Assembly (NCBI RefSeq): GCF_002864685.1
Contig: NZ_NMQZ01000040.1
Span: 1 to 53,847 of the forward strand
Reading direction: 5' to 3'
Origin: Alloalcanivorax mobilis
GTDB lineage: Bacteria; Pseudomonadota; Gammaproteobacteria; Pseudomonadales; Alcanivoracaceae
DNA length: 53,847 bases
Part shown: positions 27,750-36,715 of the stretch, one piece after another
How positions within the stretch are numbered: the first letter of the stretch is position 1
How the letters are laid out: each line of letters opens with the position of its first letter
The notes under the pieces: generated by a model
Database searches by the model: none
Told to the model about the DNA's origin: nothing
The model's input: only the letters and a program-made list of their open reading frames with translations
Position numbers and translations under genes: made by a program

Positions 27750-27766
27750 TGCACGCAATCAGTGCG
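27750..27766. promoter_or_regulatory. NtrC-like enhancer site 3
   Basis: TGCACGCAATCAGTGCG: half sites TGCAC and GTGCG with a seven-base spacer. It is about 140 bp from each predicted transcription start, a usual enhancer distance. Confidence 0.55.
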
Positions 27767-27872
27767 CCTTTGCATCGTGCTGGGGCCCGTCCGCCCTGAT
27801 TTTGCTCGCCACTCCGCTGCCGGACCCGGGTATCGACGCATGGATGGCAGGGATTAAGCGGCTTTGCGGGAA

Positions 27873-27888
27873 TGGCACGCCCTTTGCT
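27873..27888 (+). promoter_or_regulatory. sigma-54 promoter of the nirB operon
   Basis: TGGCACG-CCCT-TTGCT matches the sigma-54 consensus at every specified position, with GG at 27874-27875 and GC at 27886-27887. Transcription should start near 27899, which excludes an ATG at 27903 as a useful start and supports nirB starting at 27930. Confidence 0.9.
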
Positions 27889-27929
27889 CGTTGTTCATTT
27901 GAATGCGAGTCGCAACAGGGGCGTTAGCC

Positions 27930-30452
27930 ATGAACAAACAGCAATTGTTACTGATCGGCCACGGCATGGTGGGTCAGCGTTTTCTGGAAGCACTGGTGGC
28001 CCGAGACGGCCTCAGCCGTTTTGACGTCACCGTGTTGTGCGGCGAATCCCGGCCCGCCTACGACCGGGTCGGTCTGACCCGCTATTTCACCGAGCGGGAC
28101 GCGGACGCGTTATCGCTGACGCCGTCGGGCTTTATGGAAGCCCACGGCATTACCCTGAAACTGGATACCCGGGTCAGCGGCATCGACCGCCAGGCCCGTA
28201 CCGTGACCACCGAGACCGGTGAGCGTCTGGGCTATGATCGCCTGGTGCTGGCCACCGGCTCCTATCCGTTCGTGCCGCCGATTGACGGCAATGACCGCGC
28301 CGGCTGCTTTGTCTATCGCACGCTGGAGGACCTTGACGCCATTATTCAAGCCGCCGAGGGCGCGCGCGTGGGAGCGGTGATCGGCGGTGGCCTGCTTGGC
28401 CTGGAAGCGGCCAAGGCATTGCACGACCTGGGTCTGGAAACCCATGTGGTGGAATTCGCCCCGCGCCTGATGGCGGTACAGGTGGATGAGATGGGCGGTG
28501 CGTTGCTGCGCGAAAAGATCGAAGCGCTGGGTGTCACCGTGCACGCTGGCACGGGCACACAAGCGATCACCGACGGCGAGCAGCACCGTCATCGCATGGT
28601 GTTCGGCGACCGCCATCTGGAAACCGACGTAATCATCTTTTCCGCTGGCATTCGCCCCCAGGACACCCTGGCCCGTGCCTGCGAACTGACGGTCGGTGAG
28701 CGCGGTGGCGTGATGATCGACGACCACTGCGTGACCAGCGACCCGGCGATTCAGGCGATTGGTGAAGTGGCGCTGTGGAGTGAGCGGGTGTTCGGCCTGG
28801 TGGCGCCGGGCTATCAGATGGCGGAGTGCGCGGCGGATCACCTGTGTGGCCAGGGCGAATCCGGATTCCAGGGCGCGGACATGAGCACCAAACTGAAACT
28901 GATGGGCGTGGACGTGGCTTCCATCGGTGACGCCCATGGCAGCACGCCGGGCTCGCGCAGCGCGGTGTTCCTGGATCAGAGTGCCGGCGTCTACAAAAAG
29001 GCGGTGGTCAGTGCCTGTGGCAAAAAGTTGTTGGGGGCGGTGCTGGTGGGCGACGCCAGCGACTACGGCGACCTTCTGCAGCTGTGTCTGAACAGCATCG
29101 ATCTGCCTGGCGATCCGGCTGCGCTGGTGGCGCCGGCCGGCGCTGGCGCGCCGTTGTTGGGCGCCGACGCGCTGCCGGACAGCGCGCAAATCTGTTCTTG
29201 CAATAATGTCTCCAAGGGCGCGTTGTGCCAGGCGATCGACGCCGGCTGCACCAGTGTCGCGGATCTCAAAAGCGACACCCGCGCCGCCACCACCTGCGGC
29301 GGTTGCGCGACGTTGGTCAAACAAGTGCTCGACAGCGAACTGGCCAAGCGCGGCCTGGAGGTCAACAACCATCTGTGCGAACACTTCGCCTATTCCCGTC
29401 AGGCGCTTTACCACCTGGTGCGCGTGGAAGGCATCGACAGCTTCGACGCCCTGCTTGAACGCTACGGTGAGGGCGACGGCTGCGATCTGTGCAAGCCCAC
29501 GGTGGCGTCGATTTTCGCCTCCTGCTGGAACCAGTATGTGCTGACGCCGGAACTGGCCGGCCTGCAGGACACCAACGACTATTTCCTCGCCAACATGCAG
29601 CGCGACGGCACCTATTCGGTGGTGCCACGGGTGCCTGGTGGTGAGATTACCCCGGACAAGCTGATCACCATTGGTCAGGTGGCGAAGAAATACGATTTGT
29701 ACACCAAGATCACCGGTGGCCAGCGCGTTGATCTGTTTGGCGCGCGGGTCGATCAATTGCCGGCGATCTGGTCGGAACTGGTGGCGGCGGGCTTCGAGTC
29801 CGGCCATGCCTATGGCAAGGCCATGCGCACGGTTAAATCCTGTGTCGGTTCCACCTGGTGCCGTTATGGCGTTCAGGATTCGGTGGCCATGGCGATTCGC
29901 CTGGAGGAACGCTACCGGGGGCTGCGCAGCCCGCACAAGATCAAGCTGGGTGTCAGCGGTTGCACCCGGGAATGCGCCGAAGCGCAAAGCAAGGACATCG
30001 GCGTGATCGCCACCGAGAAGGGCTGGAACCTGTACGTGTGCGGCAACGGCGGTATGCGGCCGCGCCACGCCGAGCTGTTTGCCTCGGATCTGGACGACGA
30101 CCAGTTGCTGCGCACCATTGATCGCTTCCTGATGTTCTACATCCGCACCGCCGATCGCCTGCAACGCACCAGTGTTTGGCGCGAGAGCCTGGAGGGCGGG
30201 CTGGAGTACCTGCGTGAAGTGATCCTCGACGACAGCCTGGGGCTGGCCGACGAATTGGAAGCGCAGATGGCGCACATCGTCGACACCTACCAGTGCGAGT
30301 GGAAAACCACTCTGCAGGATGAGGAAAAGCTGAAGCGCTTCCGCCACTTTATCAACGACGCTACTCCGGACAACGAACTGGCCTATGTGCGCGAACGTGA
30401 ACAGCGCCGTCCGGCCTATCCCCACGAACGCATCGAACTGGTGGAATCATGA
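27930..30452 (+). CDS. nirB: assimilatory NAD(P)H nitrite reductase, large subunit
   Basis: The 840-residue cytoplasmic enzyme reduces nitrite to ammonium with six electrons. An N-terminal FAD/NAD reductase domain (GHGMVGQRFLE, then a second GGGLLGLEAAK) is followed by a BFD-like [2Fe-2S] domain near residue 420 (ICSCNNV ... CGGCATLV) and a sirohaem/4Fe-4S domain with CVGSTWC near residue 637 and SGCTRECAE near 677. The length is usual for NirB. The start is chosen from the sigma-54 promoter position and a GGGG-containing ribosome site; an ATG 27 bases upstream lies at the transcription start. It overlaps nirD by four bases. Confidence 0.97.
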   Translation: MNKQQLLLIGHGMVGQRFLEALVARDGLSRFDVTVLCGESRPAYDRVGLTRYFTERDADALSLTPSGFMEAHGITLKLDTRVSGIDRQARTVTTETGERLGYDRLVLATGSYPFVPPIDGNDRAGCFVYRTLEDLDAIIQAAEGARVGAVIGGGLLGLEAAKALHDLGLETHVVEFAPRLMAVQVDEMGGALLREKIEALGVTVHAGTGTQAITDGEQHRHRMVFGDRHLETDVIIFSAGIRPQDTLARACELTVGERGGVMIDDHCVTSDPAIQAIGEVALWSERVFGLVAPGYQMAECAADHLCGQGESGFQGADMSTKLKLMGVDVASIGDAHGSTPGSRSAVFLDQSAGVYKKAVVSACGKKLLGAVLVGDASDYGDLLQLCLNSIDLPGDPAALVAPAGAGAPLLGADALPDSAQICSCNNVSKGALCQAIDAGCTSVADLKSDTRAATTCGGCATLVKQVLDSELAKRGLEVNNHLCEHFAYSRQALYHLVRVEGIDSFDALLERYGEGDGCDLCKPTVASIFASCWNQYVLTPELAGLQDTNDYFLANMQRDGTYSVVPRVPGGEITPDKLITIGQVAKKYDLYTKITGGQRVDLFGARVDQLPAIWSELVAAGFESGHAYGKAMRTVKSCVGSTWCRYGVQDSVAMAIRLEERYRGLRSPHKIKLGVSGCTRECAEAQSKDIGVIATEKGWNLYVCGNGGMRPRHAELFASDLDDDQLLRTIDRFLMFYIRTADRLQRTSVWRESLEGGLEYLREVILDDSLGLADELEAQMAHIVDTYQCEWKTTLQDEEKLKRFRHFINDATPDNELAYVREREQRRPAYPHERIELVES

Positions 30453-30835
30453 GCGAGACAATCATCGATAAACCCGCATCGCGGCAGGGCACCGTGGACA
30501 CCTGGCAACCGGTGTGCCGGCTTGAGGAGATCGTGCCGGAAACCGGCGTTGGGGTGCGTTTGGCGCAACGCCAGGTGGCGTTGTTTCGCACCCGCGATGA
30601 CCGGCTGTTCGCGCTGGACAACCACGACCCGTTCAGCCACGCCAATGTGCTGGCACGCGGCCTGCTCGGCTCCGTGGCCGGCCGCCGGGTGGTGGCCTCG
30701 CCGTTGTACAAGCAGCACTTTTGTCTGGAGACCGGCGAGTGCATCGAGGACGCCGAGGTACGTTTGCAGGTGTTCCCCGTGCGGCTCGCCGGCGATCGGG
30801 TGGAAATCGCGGCGTCGCCGGTGCGCCATGGGTGA
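30449..30835 (+). CDS. nirD: nitrite reductase small subunit
   Basis: The 128-residue protein has the Rieske-like fold of NirD (ALDNHDPFSHANVLARGLLG, VASPLYKQHFCLETGEC) but lacks the Cys/His pairs that bind a Rieske cluster, which is normal for this family. It partners NirB. It starts in an ATGA overlap with nirB and overlaps the next gene by 8 bp, so all three are coupled. Confidence 0.95.
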   Translation: MSETIIDKPASRQGTVDTWQPVCRLEEIVPETGVGVRLAQRQVALFRTRDDRLFALDNHDPFSHANVLARGLLGSVAGRRVVASPLYKQHFCLETGECIEDAEVRLQVFPVRLAGDRVEIAASPVRHG

Positions 30836-32045
30836 ACGGCCGGCGCTGGTGGTGGTGGGCAATGGCATGGCCGCCTGCCGCCTGCTTGAAGAACTGAACC
30901 GGCTGACACCGAGTCGGTATCGCATCACCGTGATCGGAGATGAACCCGGCGGTGGCTATAACCGCGTAATGTTGTCGCCGCTGCTGGCGGGCGGCACCGA
31001 CGAAGCGACCCTGCTCACCCATCCCCGCGCCTGGTACCAGGAGCGGGGTATCGAGCTGATTACCGGCACCCCGGTCACACGCATCGACCGCACTCGGCGG
31101 CGGGTGCACACCGCCGATGGCCGCGAGTTTGCCTATCATCGCCTGGTGTTGGCCACCGGCGCGGCGCCGCGATCCTTGCCGGTGCCGGGCGCCGATCTGA
31201 ACGGCGTGCTGGGCTTTCGTGACCTGCGCGATGCCCGCCATCTGCTGGCGTTGCCCCGTTGCCGTGTGGTGGTGGTGGGCGGTGGCTTTCTTGGCCTGGA
31301 AGCGGCTGAGGCGCTGTTGCGCCGGGGGCACTCGGTGACCCTGGTGCACGGCCGCTCCCATCTGCTTAATCAGCAACTGGATGCGGTGGCCGGCGCCCGG
31401 CTTCAACGGGATTTGCAGCAACGCGGTCTGGCGTTCGTGCTGGGCCAGCGGCCCGCCGCCCTGGAGGACGACGGCCATGGGAAGGTGGCGGCGGTGCGCC
31501 TCACCGATGGCCGGCGGTTGCCGGCGGACGTGGTGGTGCAGGCCATCGGCATCGTGCCGCGCGCGCAATTGGCGAGGGATTGCGGGCTGGCGGTGGGCGC
31601 CCGCGGCATCCGCGTGGACGATACCTTGCAGACCTTCGATCCACGCATCTACGCGATTGGTGAATGCGTGGAGCACCGCGGGCGCACCTTCGGCCTGGTG
31701 GCGCCCTTGTTCGAGCAGGCACGAGTGTGCGCCAGCCATCTCGCCGAACTGGGTCACCGTCGCTACCGTTTCGAAGGCACCGTGACGCGCCTGAAGATCG
31801 CCGGCATTGATGTGCTGTCGGCCGGTGATTTCGAGGGCGAAGGTGAGGTGATCACCGTGCAGGACCCGGCGGGCGGCTATCGGCGCCTGCTGCTGCGCGA
31901 CGGCCGCTTGGCCGGGTTGGTGTTGTACGGCGATGTCAGTGACGGACCCTTCTACGAGCGCCTGTGGCGGGAAGGGCGCGACCTGGGCGCCTTGCGTCTG
32001 ACGTTGCCATTTGGCGCCGCCGCCTGTGGCGACGTGGCGGCATGA
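30828..32045 (+). CDS. FAD-dependent NAD(P)H reductase of the assimilatory nitrate reductase
   Basis: The 405-residue pyridine nucleotide-disulfide-type oxidoreductase has an FAD site VVVGNGMAACRLLEEL at the N-terminus, an NAD site VVVVGGGFLGLEAAEAL near residue 150, and the second FAD motif IYAIGECVEHRG. It resembles the N-terminal part of NirB and the reductase subunits called NasB or NasC in different genera, which pass electrons from NAD(P)H to the catalytic nitrate reductase. It has no BFD domain of its own; the catalytic subunit encoded next has one. Start and stop both overlap neighbouring genes (8 bp with nirD, ATGA with the reductase). Confidence 0.88.
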   Translation: MGERPALVVVGNGMAACRLLEELNRLTPSRYRITVIGDEPGGGYNRVMLSPLLAGGTDEATLLTHPRAWYQERGIELITGTPVTRIDRTRRRVHTADGREFAYHRLVLATGAAPRSLPVPGADLNGVLGFRDLRDARHLLALPRCRVVVVGGGFLGLEAAEALLRRGHSVTLVHGRSHLLNQQLDAVAGARLQRDLQQRGLAFVLGQRPAALEDDGHGKVAAVRLTDGRRLPADVVVQAIGIVPRAQLARDCGLAVGARGIRVDDTLQTFDPRIYAIGECVEHRGRTFGLVAPLFEQARVCASHLAELGHRRYRFEGTVTRLKIAGIDVLSAGDFEGEGEVITVQDPAGGYRRLLLRDGRLAGLVLYGDVSDGPFYERLWREGRDLGALRLTLPFGAAACGDVAA

Positions 32046-34660
32046 GGCAAACCATCCCGCACGCCGGCGAGCCGGTGCGCAGCACTTGCCCCTACTGCGG
32101 GGTGGGCTGCGGGTTGATCAGCGACGGCGACAACCTGCGCGGCGACCCGGACCACCCCGCCAATCGCGGACGATTGTGCGTCAAGGGCTCCAGCCTGCTG
32201 GAAACCCTGGGTGAACACGGCCGCCTGCTGAGCCCGCGCATCGGTGATCGCACCGTCAGTTGGGAGCGCGCCCTGGATGAAGTGGCGGAGCGTTTCCGCC
32301 GCGTCATTGATGAGCACGGTCCGGACGCGGTGGCGTTGTACGTGTCCGGCCAATTGCTCACCGAGGATTATTACGTCGCCAATAAACTGATGAAGGGGTT
32401 TATTGGCAGCGCCAACATCGACACCAATTCGCGGCTGTGCATGAGCAGCGCGGTGGTCGCCCACAAGCGCGCCTTCGGCGAAGACGTGGTGCCCGGCTGT
32501 TATCAGGATCTGGAGCTGGCGGATCTGGTGGTGCTGACGGGCTCCAACACGGCCTGGGCGCACCCCATCGTGTACCAGCGTCTGGCGGCGGAAAAGAAGC
32601 GCCGCCCGGCAATGAAAATCGTGGTGATCGACCCGCGGCGCACCGCCACCTGCGACCTGGCCGACCTGCATTTGCCGATCCGGCCGGGCCAGGACGTGGC
32701 TCTGTTCAACGGCCTGCTGGCGTGGCTGGATCAACACCAGGCCGTGGACCGGGCCTATCTTGAGGCTCATACCCGGGGCTTCGACGCCACCCTCGCGCAG
32801 GCTCGTGACGGGCTGGGCAGCTGGTCTGGGCTGGCCGCGCAATTGGGCCTGGCGCAGGCCGACCTGGAGTGCTTCTACCAATGGTTCGCGGCCACCGGGC
32901 GCACCGTGACGCTGTTCTCCCAGGGCATCAATCAGGCCCGCAACGGCACCGACCAGGGCAACGCCATCATCAACGCCCACCTTGCCACCGGGCGGGTGGG
33001 CCGCCCCGGCGCCGGGCCGTTCTCGATCACCGGGCAGCCCAACGCCATGGGCGGCCGCGAAGTCGGTGGGTTGGCCAACCAACTGGCCGTGCATCTGGAA
33101 CTGGACAATCCGGCGCACCATCAGGCGGTGGCCGACTTCTGGGGCGCTCCGGCCCTGGCCCGGCGACCGGGTCTGATGGCGGTGGATCTGTTCCGCGCCA
33201 TCGAGGCGGGCACCGTCAAGGCGGTGTGGATCATCGCCACCAACCCGGTGGATTCGCTGCCCGAGGCCGACCGGGTGCGCGCCGCGCTGCGCGCCTGCGA
33301 CACCGTGGTGGTGTCCGATTGCGTGAGCGACACCGACACGCTGGAATGCGCCGACATTGCCTTGCCGGCCCTGGCCTGGGGCGAGAAAGACGGCACCGTG
33401 ACCAACTCGGAACGGGTGATCAGCCGGCAGCGAAGTTTCCTCGCCGCGCCCGGCGAGGCGCGTCCGGACTGGTGGGCTCTTTGTCAGGTGGCAAAGCGGC
33501 TGGGCTTCGCGGACGCCTTCGACTACCGCCACCCGGCGCAGATTTTCCGCGAATACGCGGCCATGACCGGGCTTGCCCGGCGCTTTGGCAAATGCCTGGA
33601 TCTCACCGCCGCCGCCGCGCTCACCGACAGCGGCTATCAGCAATGGACACCGCGCCGCTGGCCATTCGGGGAATCGGAGCGTTGTTTCTCCGACGCCCGC
33701 TTCAGCACCGCCGATGGCCGTGCCCGGCTGATTCCCTGCGCGCCGCCCCCGGCCGAGTGCCGGAGTGCCGAGCTGCCGCTGACACTGAACAGTGGCCGCC
33801 TGCGCGACCAGTGGCACACCATGACCCGCACCGGGCGCGCGCCAATGCTGTTCAGCCATCGCGATGAGCCCTTCGTGGAAATCGCACCGCGGACCGCCGC
33901 CCGCTTCGGCCTGGAGCAAGGCGGTTACGCCCGGGTGCGTAGCGCCGCCGGCGAAGCGCTGGTTAAGGTGCGCTTCGATGACGGGCTGGCCGAGCAGGCG
34001 CTGTTTATGCCGCTGCACTGGACCGATCGCTTCACCGGCCGCGCCCGGGTGGACGCCCTGGTGCCGGCGCTGACCGACCCGCATTCTGGTCAGCCCGCCT
34101 TCAAGCACACCCCGGCGATGATCCAGCCATGGCAACCGCGCTGGCACGGCCTGCTGCTTGGCGCCATGGCGGCGCCGGCGGTGGATTACTGGGCCCGGGT
34201 ACCCGTTGATGCCCACCATTGGCGATATCAGCTTGCCGGTCAGGCGATGCCGGACGAGACCACCTTCATGGCCTGGCTGCCGGAGGCGGAGCACTGGCTG
34301 AGCCTGGATGACAGCGCCGCCGGTCATCACCGGCGCGTTGCCCTGGATCGGCACAACCGGATCATCGCCTGGCTGGCGCTGGCACCCGAGCCGGTGCACG
34401 CAAACCTTGAATGGCTGGCCGGTTGCCTGGCTCAGCCGGTGGCCGATGGGCAGCGCGCGGGGTTGTTGTTGGGCGACCCTGGTGACGGCGGCGTCGACCT
34501 GGGCGTGGTGGTGTGCACCTGTTTTCAGGTTCGCGAGGGGCAACTCCGGGCGGCGGTGGAGCAGGGGGCACGCACGGTGTCCGAACTGGGATTGAGCTGC
34601 CGCGCGGGGACCAACTGCGGGTCCTGTATTCCAGAGTTGAAGCGTTTCGTGGCCGATTGA
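32042..34660 (+). CDS. nasA: assimilatory nitrate reductase, molybdenum catalytic subunit
   Basis: The 872-residue bis-MGD molybdoenzyme reduces nitrate to nitrite in the cytoplasm. An N-terminal [4Fe-4S] motif CPYCGVGC (residues about 16-23) with a later Cys in GRLCVKGSS, the molybdopterin domains including SRLCMSSAVVAHKRAFG with the likely Mo-ligand Cys, and a C-terminal BFD-like [2Fe-2S] domain (CTCFQV ... CRAGTNCGSC, residues about 824-870) are all seen. No signal peptide is present. The start at 32042 forms ATGA with the reductase stop; an in-frame extension to 31964 is inside that gene. It ends 15 bp from the convergent channel gene. Confidence 0.96.
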   Translation: MRQTIPHAGEPVRSTCPYCGVGCGLISDGDNLRGDPDHPANRGRLCVKGSSLLETLGEHGRLLSPRIGDRTVSWERALDEVAERFRRVIDEHGPDAVALYVSGQLLTEDYYVANKLMKGFIGSANIDTNSRLCMSSAVVAHKRAFGEDVVPGCYQDLELADLVVLTGSNTAWAHPIVYQRLAAEKKRRPAMKIVVIDPRRTATCDLADLHLPIRPGQDVALFNGLLAWLDQHQAVDRAYLEAHTRGFDATLAQARDGLGSWSGLAAQLGLAQADLECFYQWFAATGRTVTLFSQGINQARNGTDQGNAIINAHLATGRVGRPGAGPFSITGQPNAMGGREVGGLANQLAVHLELDNPAHHQAVADFWGAPALARRPGLMAVDLFRAIEAGTVKAVWIIATNPVDSLPEADRVRAALRACDTVVVSDCVSDTDTLECADIALPALAWGEKDGTVTNSERVISRQRSFLAAPGEARPDWWALCQVAKRLGFADAFDYRHPAQIFREYAAMTGLARRFGKCLDLTAAAALTDSGYQQWTPRRWPFGESERCFSDARFSTADGRARLIPCAPPPAECRSAELPLTLNSGRLRDQWHTMTRTGRAPMLFSHRDEPFVEIAPRTAARFGLEQGGYARVRSAAGEALVKVRFDDGLAEQALFMPLHWTDRFTGRARVDALVPALTDPHSGQPAFKHTPAMIQPWQPRWHGLLLGAMAAPAVDYWARVPVDAHHWRYQLAGQAMPDETTFMAWLPEAEHWLSLDDSAAGHHRRVALDRHNRIIAWLALAPEPVHANLEWLAGCLAQPVADGQRAGLLLGDPGDGGVDLGVVVCTCFQVREGQLRAAVEQGARTVSELGLSCRAGTNCGSCIPELKRFVAD

Positions 34661-34675
34661 GCAGCGCGATTCCGC

Positions 34676-35509
34676 TCAGGCGCCGATGTCCGGCTTCGGC
34701 AAATCGCTGCCGCATTGCTTACAGAAGCGTGCATCCGGATCGTGATCGTGGCGGTGGCAACCGGGGCACTCGCGTTGATAGCGGCGCGCCACGTGGGCGG
34801 CGGAAATTTCCGCGGTAATAATGCCGGTGGGCACGGCGATGATGGCGTAACCAGTGATCATCGCCAACGACGCCACCACCTGGCCCAGCGGCGTTTGCGG
34901 GGAAATGTCGCCGTAGCCCACGGTGGTGACGGTGACAATGGCCCAGTAAATGCTGCGAGGAATACTGGTGAATCCATTGACCGGCCCTTCGACCACGTAC
35001 ATCAGGCTGCCGAAGATCACGATCACCACCAGCACGGAAAACATGAACACGGCGATCTTGCGGCGGGTGCGAATCAGCGCGGCGCCGAGCTGATTGGCCT
35101 CGCTCATGAAAGCGGCCAGCTTCAATACCCGGAATACCCTGAGCACACGCAGTGCGCGAATGGTGAGCAGGAAATTGGTGCCCGGAATCAGCAGGCTCAG
35201 ATAGGTGGGGATCACCGACAGCAGATCGACCACGCCGAAGAAACTGCGCGCGTAGCGCGCCGGGCGCTCGCTCACCCACAGGCGAATGCCGTACTCGACG
35301 GTGAACAGCAAAGTAAAAAACCACTCAATGCCGTACAGCCAGACGCCGTAGCGTTCATGGATAGAAGCAACGCTGTCGAGCATCACCGCCACCACGCTGG
35401 CGAGAATGGCGACGATCAGCAGTTGATCGAAACGTCGACCGGCTTCGGTGTCGGTGCCGAAGATGATGTGCCACCAACGATCACGCAGTGAAGGGCGTTC
35501 CCGATTCAT
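34676..35509 (-). CDS. voltage-gated-type potassium channel with C-terminal zinc ribbon
   Basis: The 277-residue protein has six transmembrane segments, an arginine-bearing S4 (TIRALRVLRVFRVLKL), a pore helix, and the K+ selectivity filter TVGYGD near residue 195. After the last helix a short soluble tail contains CPGCH and CKQC, a zinc-ribbon-like pair that ordinary bacterial Kv channels lack. GGAG precedes the ATG at 35509. Ion selectivity is well supported; gating and the role of the tail are not known. It is divergent from the peroxiredoxin-like gene. Confidence 0.9.
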   Translation of the reverse strand: MNRERPSLRDRWWHIIFGTDTEAGRRFDQLLIVAILASVVAVMLDSVASIHERYGVWLYGIEWFFTLLFTVEYGIRLWVSERPARYARSFFGVVDLLSVIPTYLSLLIPGTNFLLTIRALRVLRVFRVLKLAAFMSEANQLGAALIRTRRKIAVFMFSVLVVIVIFGSLMYVVEGPVNGFTSIPRSIYWAIVTVTTVGYGDISPQTPLGQVVASLAMITGYAIIAVPTGIITAEISAAHVARRYQRECPGCHRHDHDPDARFCKQCGSDLPKPDIGA

Positions 35510-35683
35510 GTATCTCCGTGAGCGCGACAAAATGATCGGCGTATTGTGGCTTGTTCCCAGGACGCTGACCACTTAGTCTGGTATTTGTCCGCGCGGCGCC
35601 GGCCGACGATGAAAAATAAAACGGTTTCGAAGCAATCAACCGACCGGATAAAAAAACACCGGATAAAAGAAAAGGGGGGATCG

Positions 35684-36541
35684 ATGGCCCGCGTGAAGGC
35701 GTTGTTCATATCCTTGTATCCGCTTCTGGCCTTATTGATTTGCGCCCACGCGTTGTGGCTGGGCTGGCGCGATGGCCATTGGTTATGGCTGGGCGTGGTA
35801 ATGGTCAACCTGCCGGTGTTGATGCTGTTGGGGTGTCTGGTCAGCCGTGGACCGGCGCGCATTCACCCCTGGTTGCCGGCGGCCACGGTGACCTGCTGGG
35901 CGGGGGCGGCGTGTACTCTCTTGGGCGTGCTGTCGCTGGGCGACCCGCGGCCGCTGGCGTGGTTGTACACGGCGATCGGCCTGGCCGGCCTGTGCGCCAG
36001 CCTGTTCTGGTATCACCCGTTGCGCACGCAACATGAGCGTGGTCCGCGCCCGGGGCAGCAGCTGCCCCCGGTGGTGTTCCGGGACCTCAGCGGCGCGCCG
36101 GTGTCGTCCACCTCGCTGCTGGGCGCGCCGGCGGTGCTGTTGTTTTTTCGCGGCAACTGGTGCCCGGTGGGGATGGCGCAGATCCGCGAATTGGCGCGCC
36201 GCCGTGTTCAGCTTGAGCGCCGTGGCGCGCGCATTGTGCTGATCAGCGCGCAACCGCTGAAACGCACCGGCCGATTGGCGCGGCGCCTGGGATTGGCGAT
36301 GGAATGGTGGGTGGACGCCGATCTGAGCGCCGCCCGCGACCTGAACATCGTCGACGCCGGCGGCACGCCATTGGGGCTGGAGCTGTTCGGCCACTGCGCC
36401 GACACGGTGATGCCGACCCTGATCATCATCGATGCGCGCGGCGAAATCCGCTACGTGGATCGGGCGGAAAGCCACCGCGTGCAAGCCGAACCCACCACCT
36501 TCCTGCGCGTGCTGGACAGCATGACTCTGGCGACGCGCTGA
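35684..36541 (+). CDS. membrane-anchored peroxiredoxin-like (AhpC/TSA) protein
   Basis: The 285-residue protein has an N-terminal membrane region with three or four helices (residues about 5-110) followed by a thioredoxin-fold domain beginning near PGQQLPPVVF. The redox site is FRGNWCPVGMAQ with Cys160; the second cysteine of the related CPVC/CPYC sites is Gly here. Later LISAQP and MPTLIIIDARGEIRYVDRAE fit the peroxiredoxin-like family. Which side the domain faces was not determined. The start at 35684 has AAAGGGGGGA before it. The likely activity is thiol peroxidase or redox sensing, which is inference. Confidence 0.82.
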   Translation: MARVKALFISLYPLLALLICAHALWLGWRDGHWLWLGVVMVNLPVLMLLGCLVSRGPARIHPWLPAATVTCWAGAACTLLGVLSLGDPRPLAWLYTAIGLAGLCASLFWYHPLRTQHERGPRPGQQLPPVVFRDLSGAPVSSTSLLGAPAVLLFFRGNWCPVGMAQIRELARRRVQLERRGARIVLISAQPLKRTGRLARRLGLAMEWWVDADLSAARDLNIVDAGGTPLGLELFGHCADTVMPTLIIIDARGEIRYVDRAESHRVQAEPTTFLRVLDSMTLATR

Positions 36542-36548
36542 CCGCGCG

Positions 36549-36633
36549 GCACGCAGCACGCTGAAGAGGAGCCCGCGCCCCCAAGCGGCGCGGCAGCCGG
36601 GTTTTTGACTGAGCGTGTAAGCGTGCTGCGTGC
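36549..36633. repeat. 13-bp inverted repeat downstream of the peroxiredoxin-like gene
   Basis: GCACGCAGCACGC at 36549-36561 is exactly complementary to GCGTGCTGCGTGC at 36621-36633. Inside, CCGCGCC and GGCGCGG can form a second stem followed by a five-T run. It may contribute to transcript ending. Confidence 0.45.
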
Positions 36634-36659
36634 TGCGTGCAAGCGTGTTGTCCCTAAAC

Positions 36660-36698
36660 AAAAAAGCCCCGGCCAGAACAACGGACCGGGGCTTTTTT
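36660..36698. terminator. bidirectional rho-independent terminator
   Basis: AAAAAAGCCCCGG and CCGGGGCTTTTTT form a perfect 13-bp inverted repeat with a 13-base loop. It separates the rightward peroxiredoxin-like gene from the leftward fadL gene, which converge here, and fits termination in both directions. Confidence 0.92.
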
Positions 36699-36715
36699 GC
36701 GTTACGGCGTATGGA

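Larger units (their letters stand above)
27586..27929. promoter_or_regulatory. divergent nitrogen-control region between transporter and nirB
   Basis: These 344 bases carry no gene. They hold a leftward sigma-54 promoter near the transporter, a rightward sigma-54 promoter near nirB and three NtrC-like inverted repeats between them, described separately. The arrangement lets one enhancer cluster serve both operons. Confidence 0.75.

Noticed and set aside
27737-27754. Perfect palindrome GTGCAC-N6-GTGCAC as the main NtrC site
   Set aside because: Its half-site spacing is six, while the classical NtrC sites and the three other sites here have seven. It may be a by-product of the overlapping sites 2 and 3.
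27903-27929. Earlier ATG for nirB at 27903
   Set aside because: It would lie about four bases after the predicted sigma-54 transcription start and adds nine residues not typical of NirB.
28110-30425. A 771-codon antisense open frame across nirB
   Set aside because: It is the complement of a strongly conserved gene in high-GC DNA, and its translation shows no family motif or ribosome site. Similar long antisense frames at 888-2120 and 31952-34543 were dropped for the same reason.
30449-30835. NirD as a degenerate protein because the Rieske Cys/His ligands are missing
   Set aside because: NirD proteins normally lack these ligands, so this is not unusual.
31964-32041. Longer N-terminus for the nitrate reductase
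   Set aside because: The added residues are an out-of-frame reading of the upstream reductase gene; ATG at 32042 overlaps its stop as ATGA.
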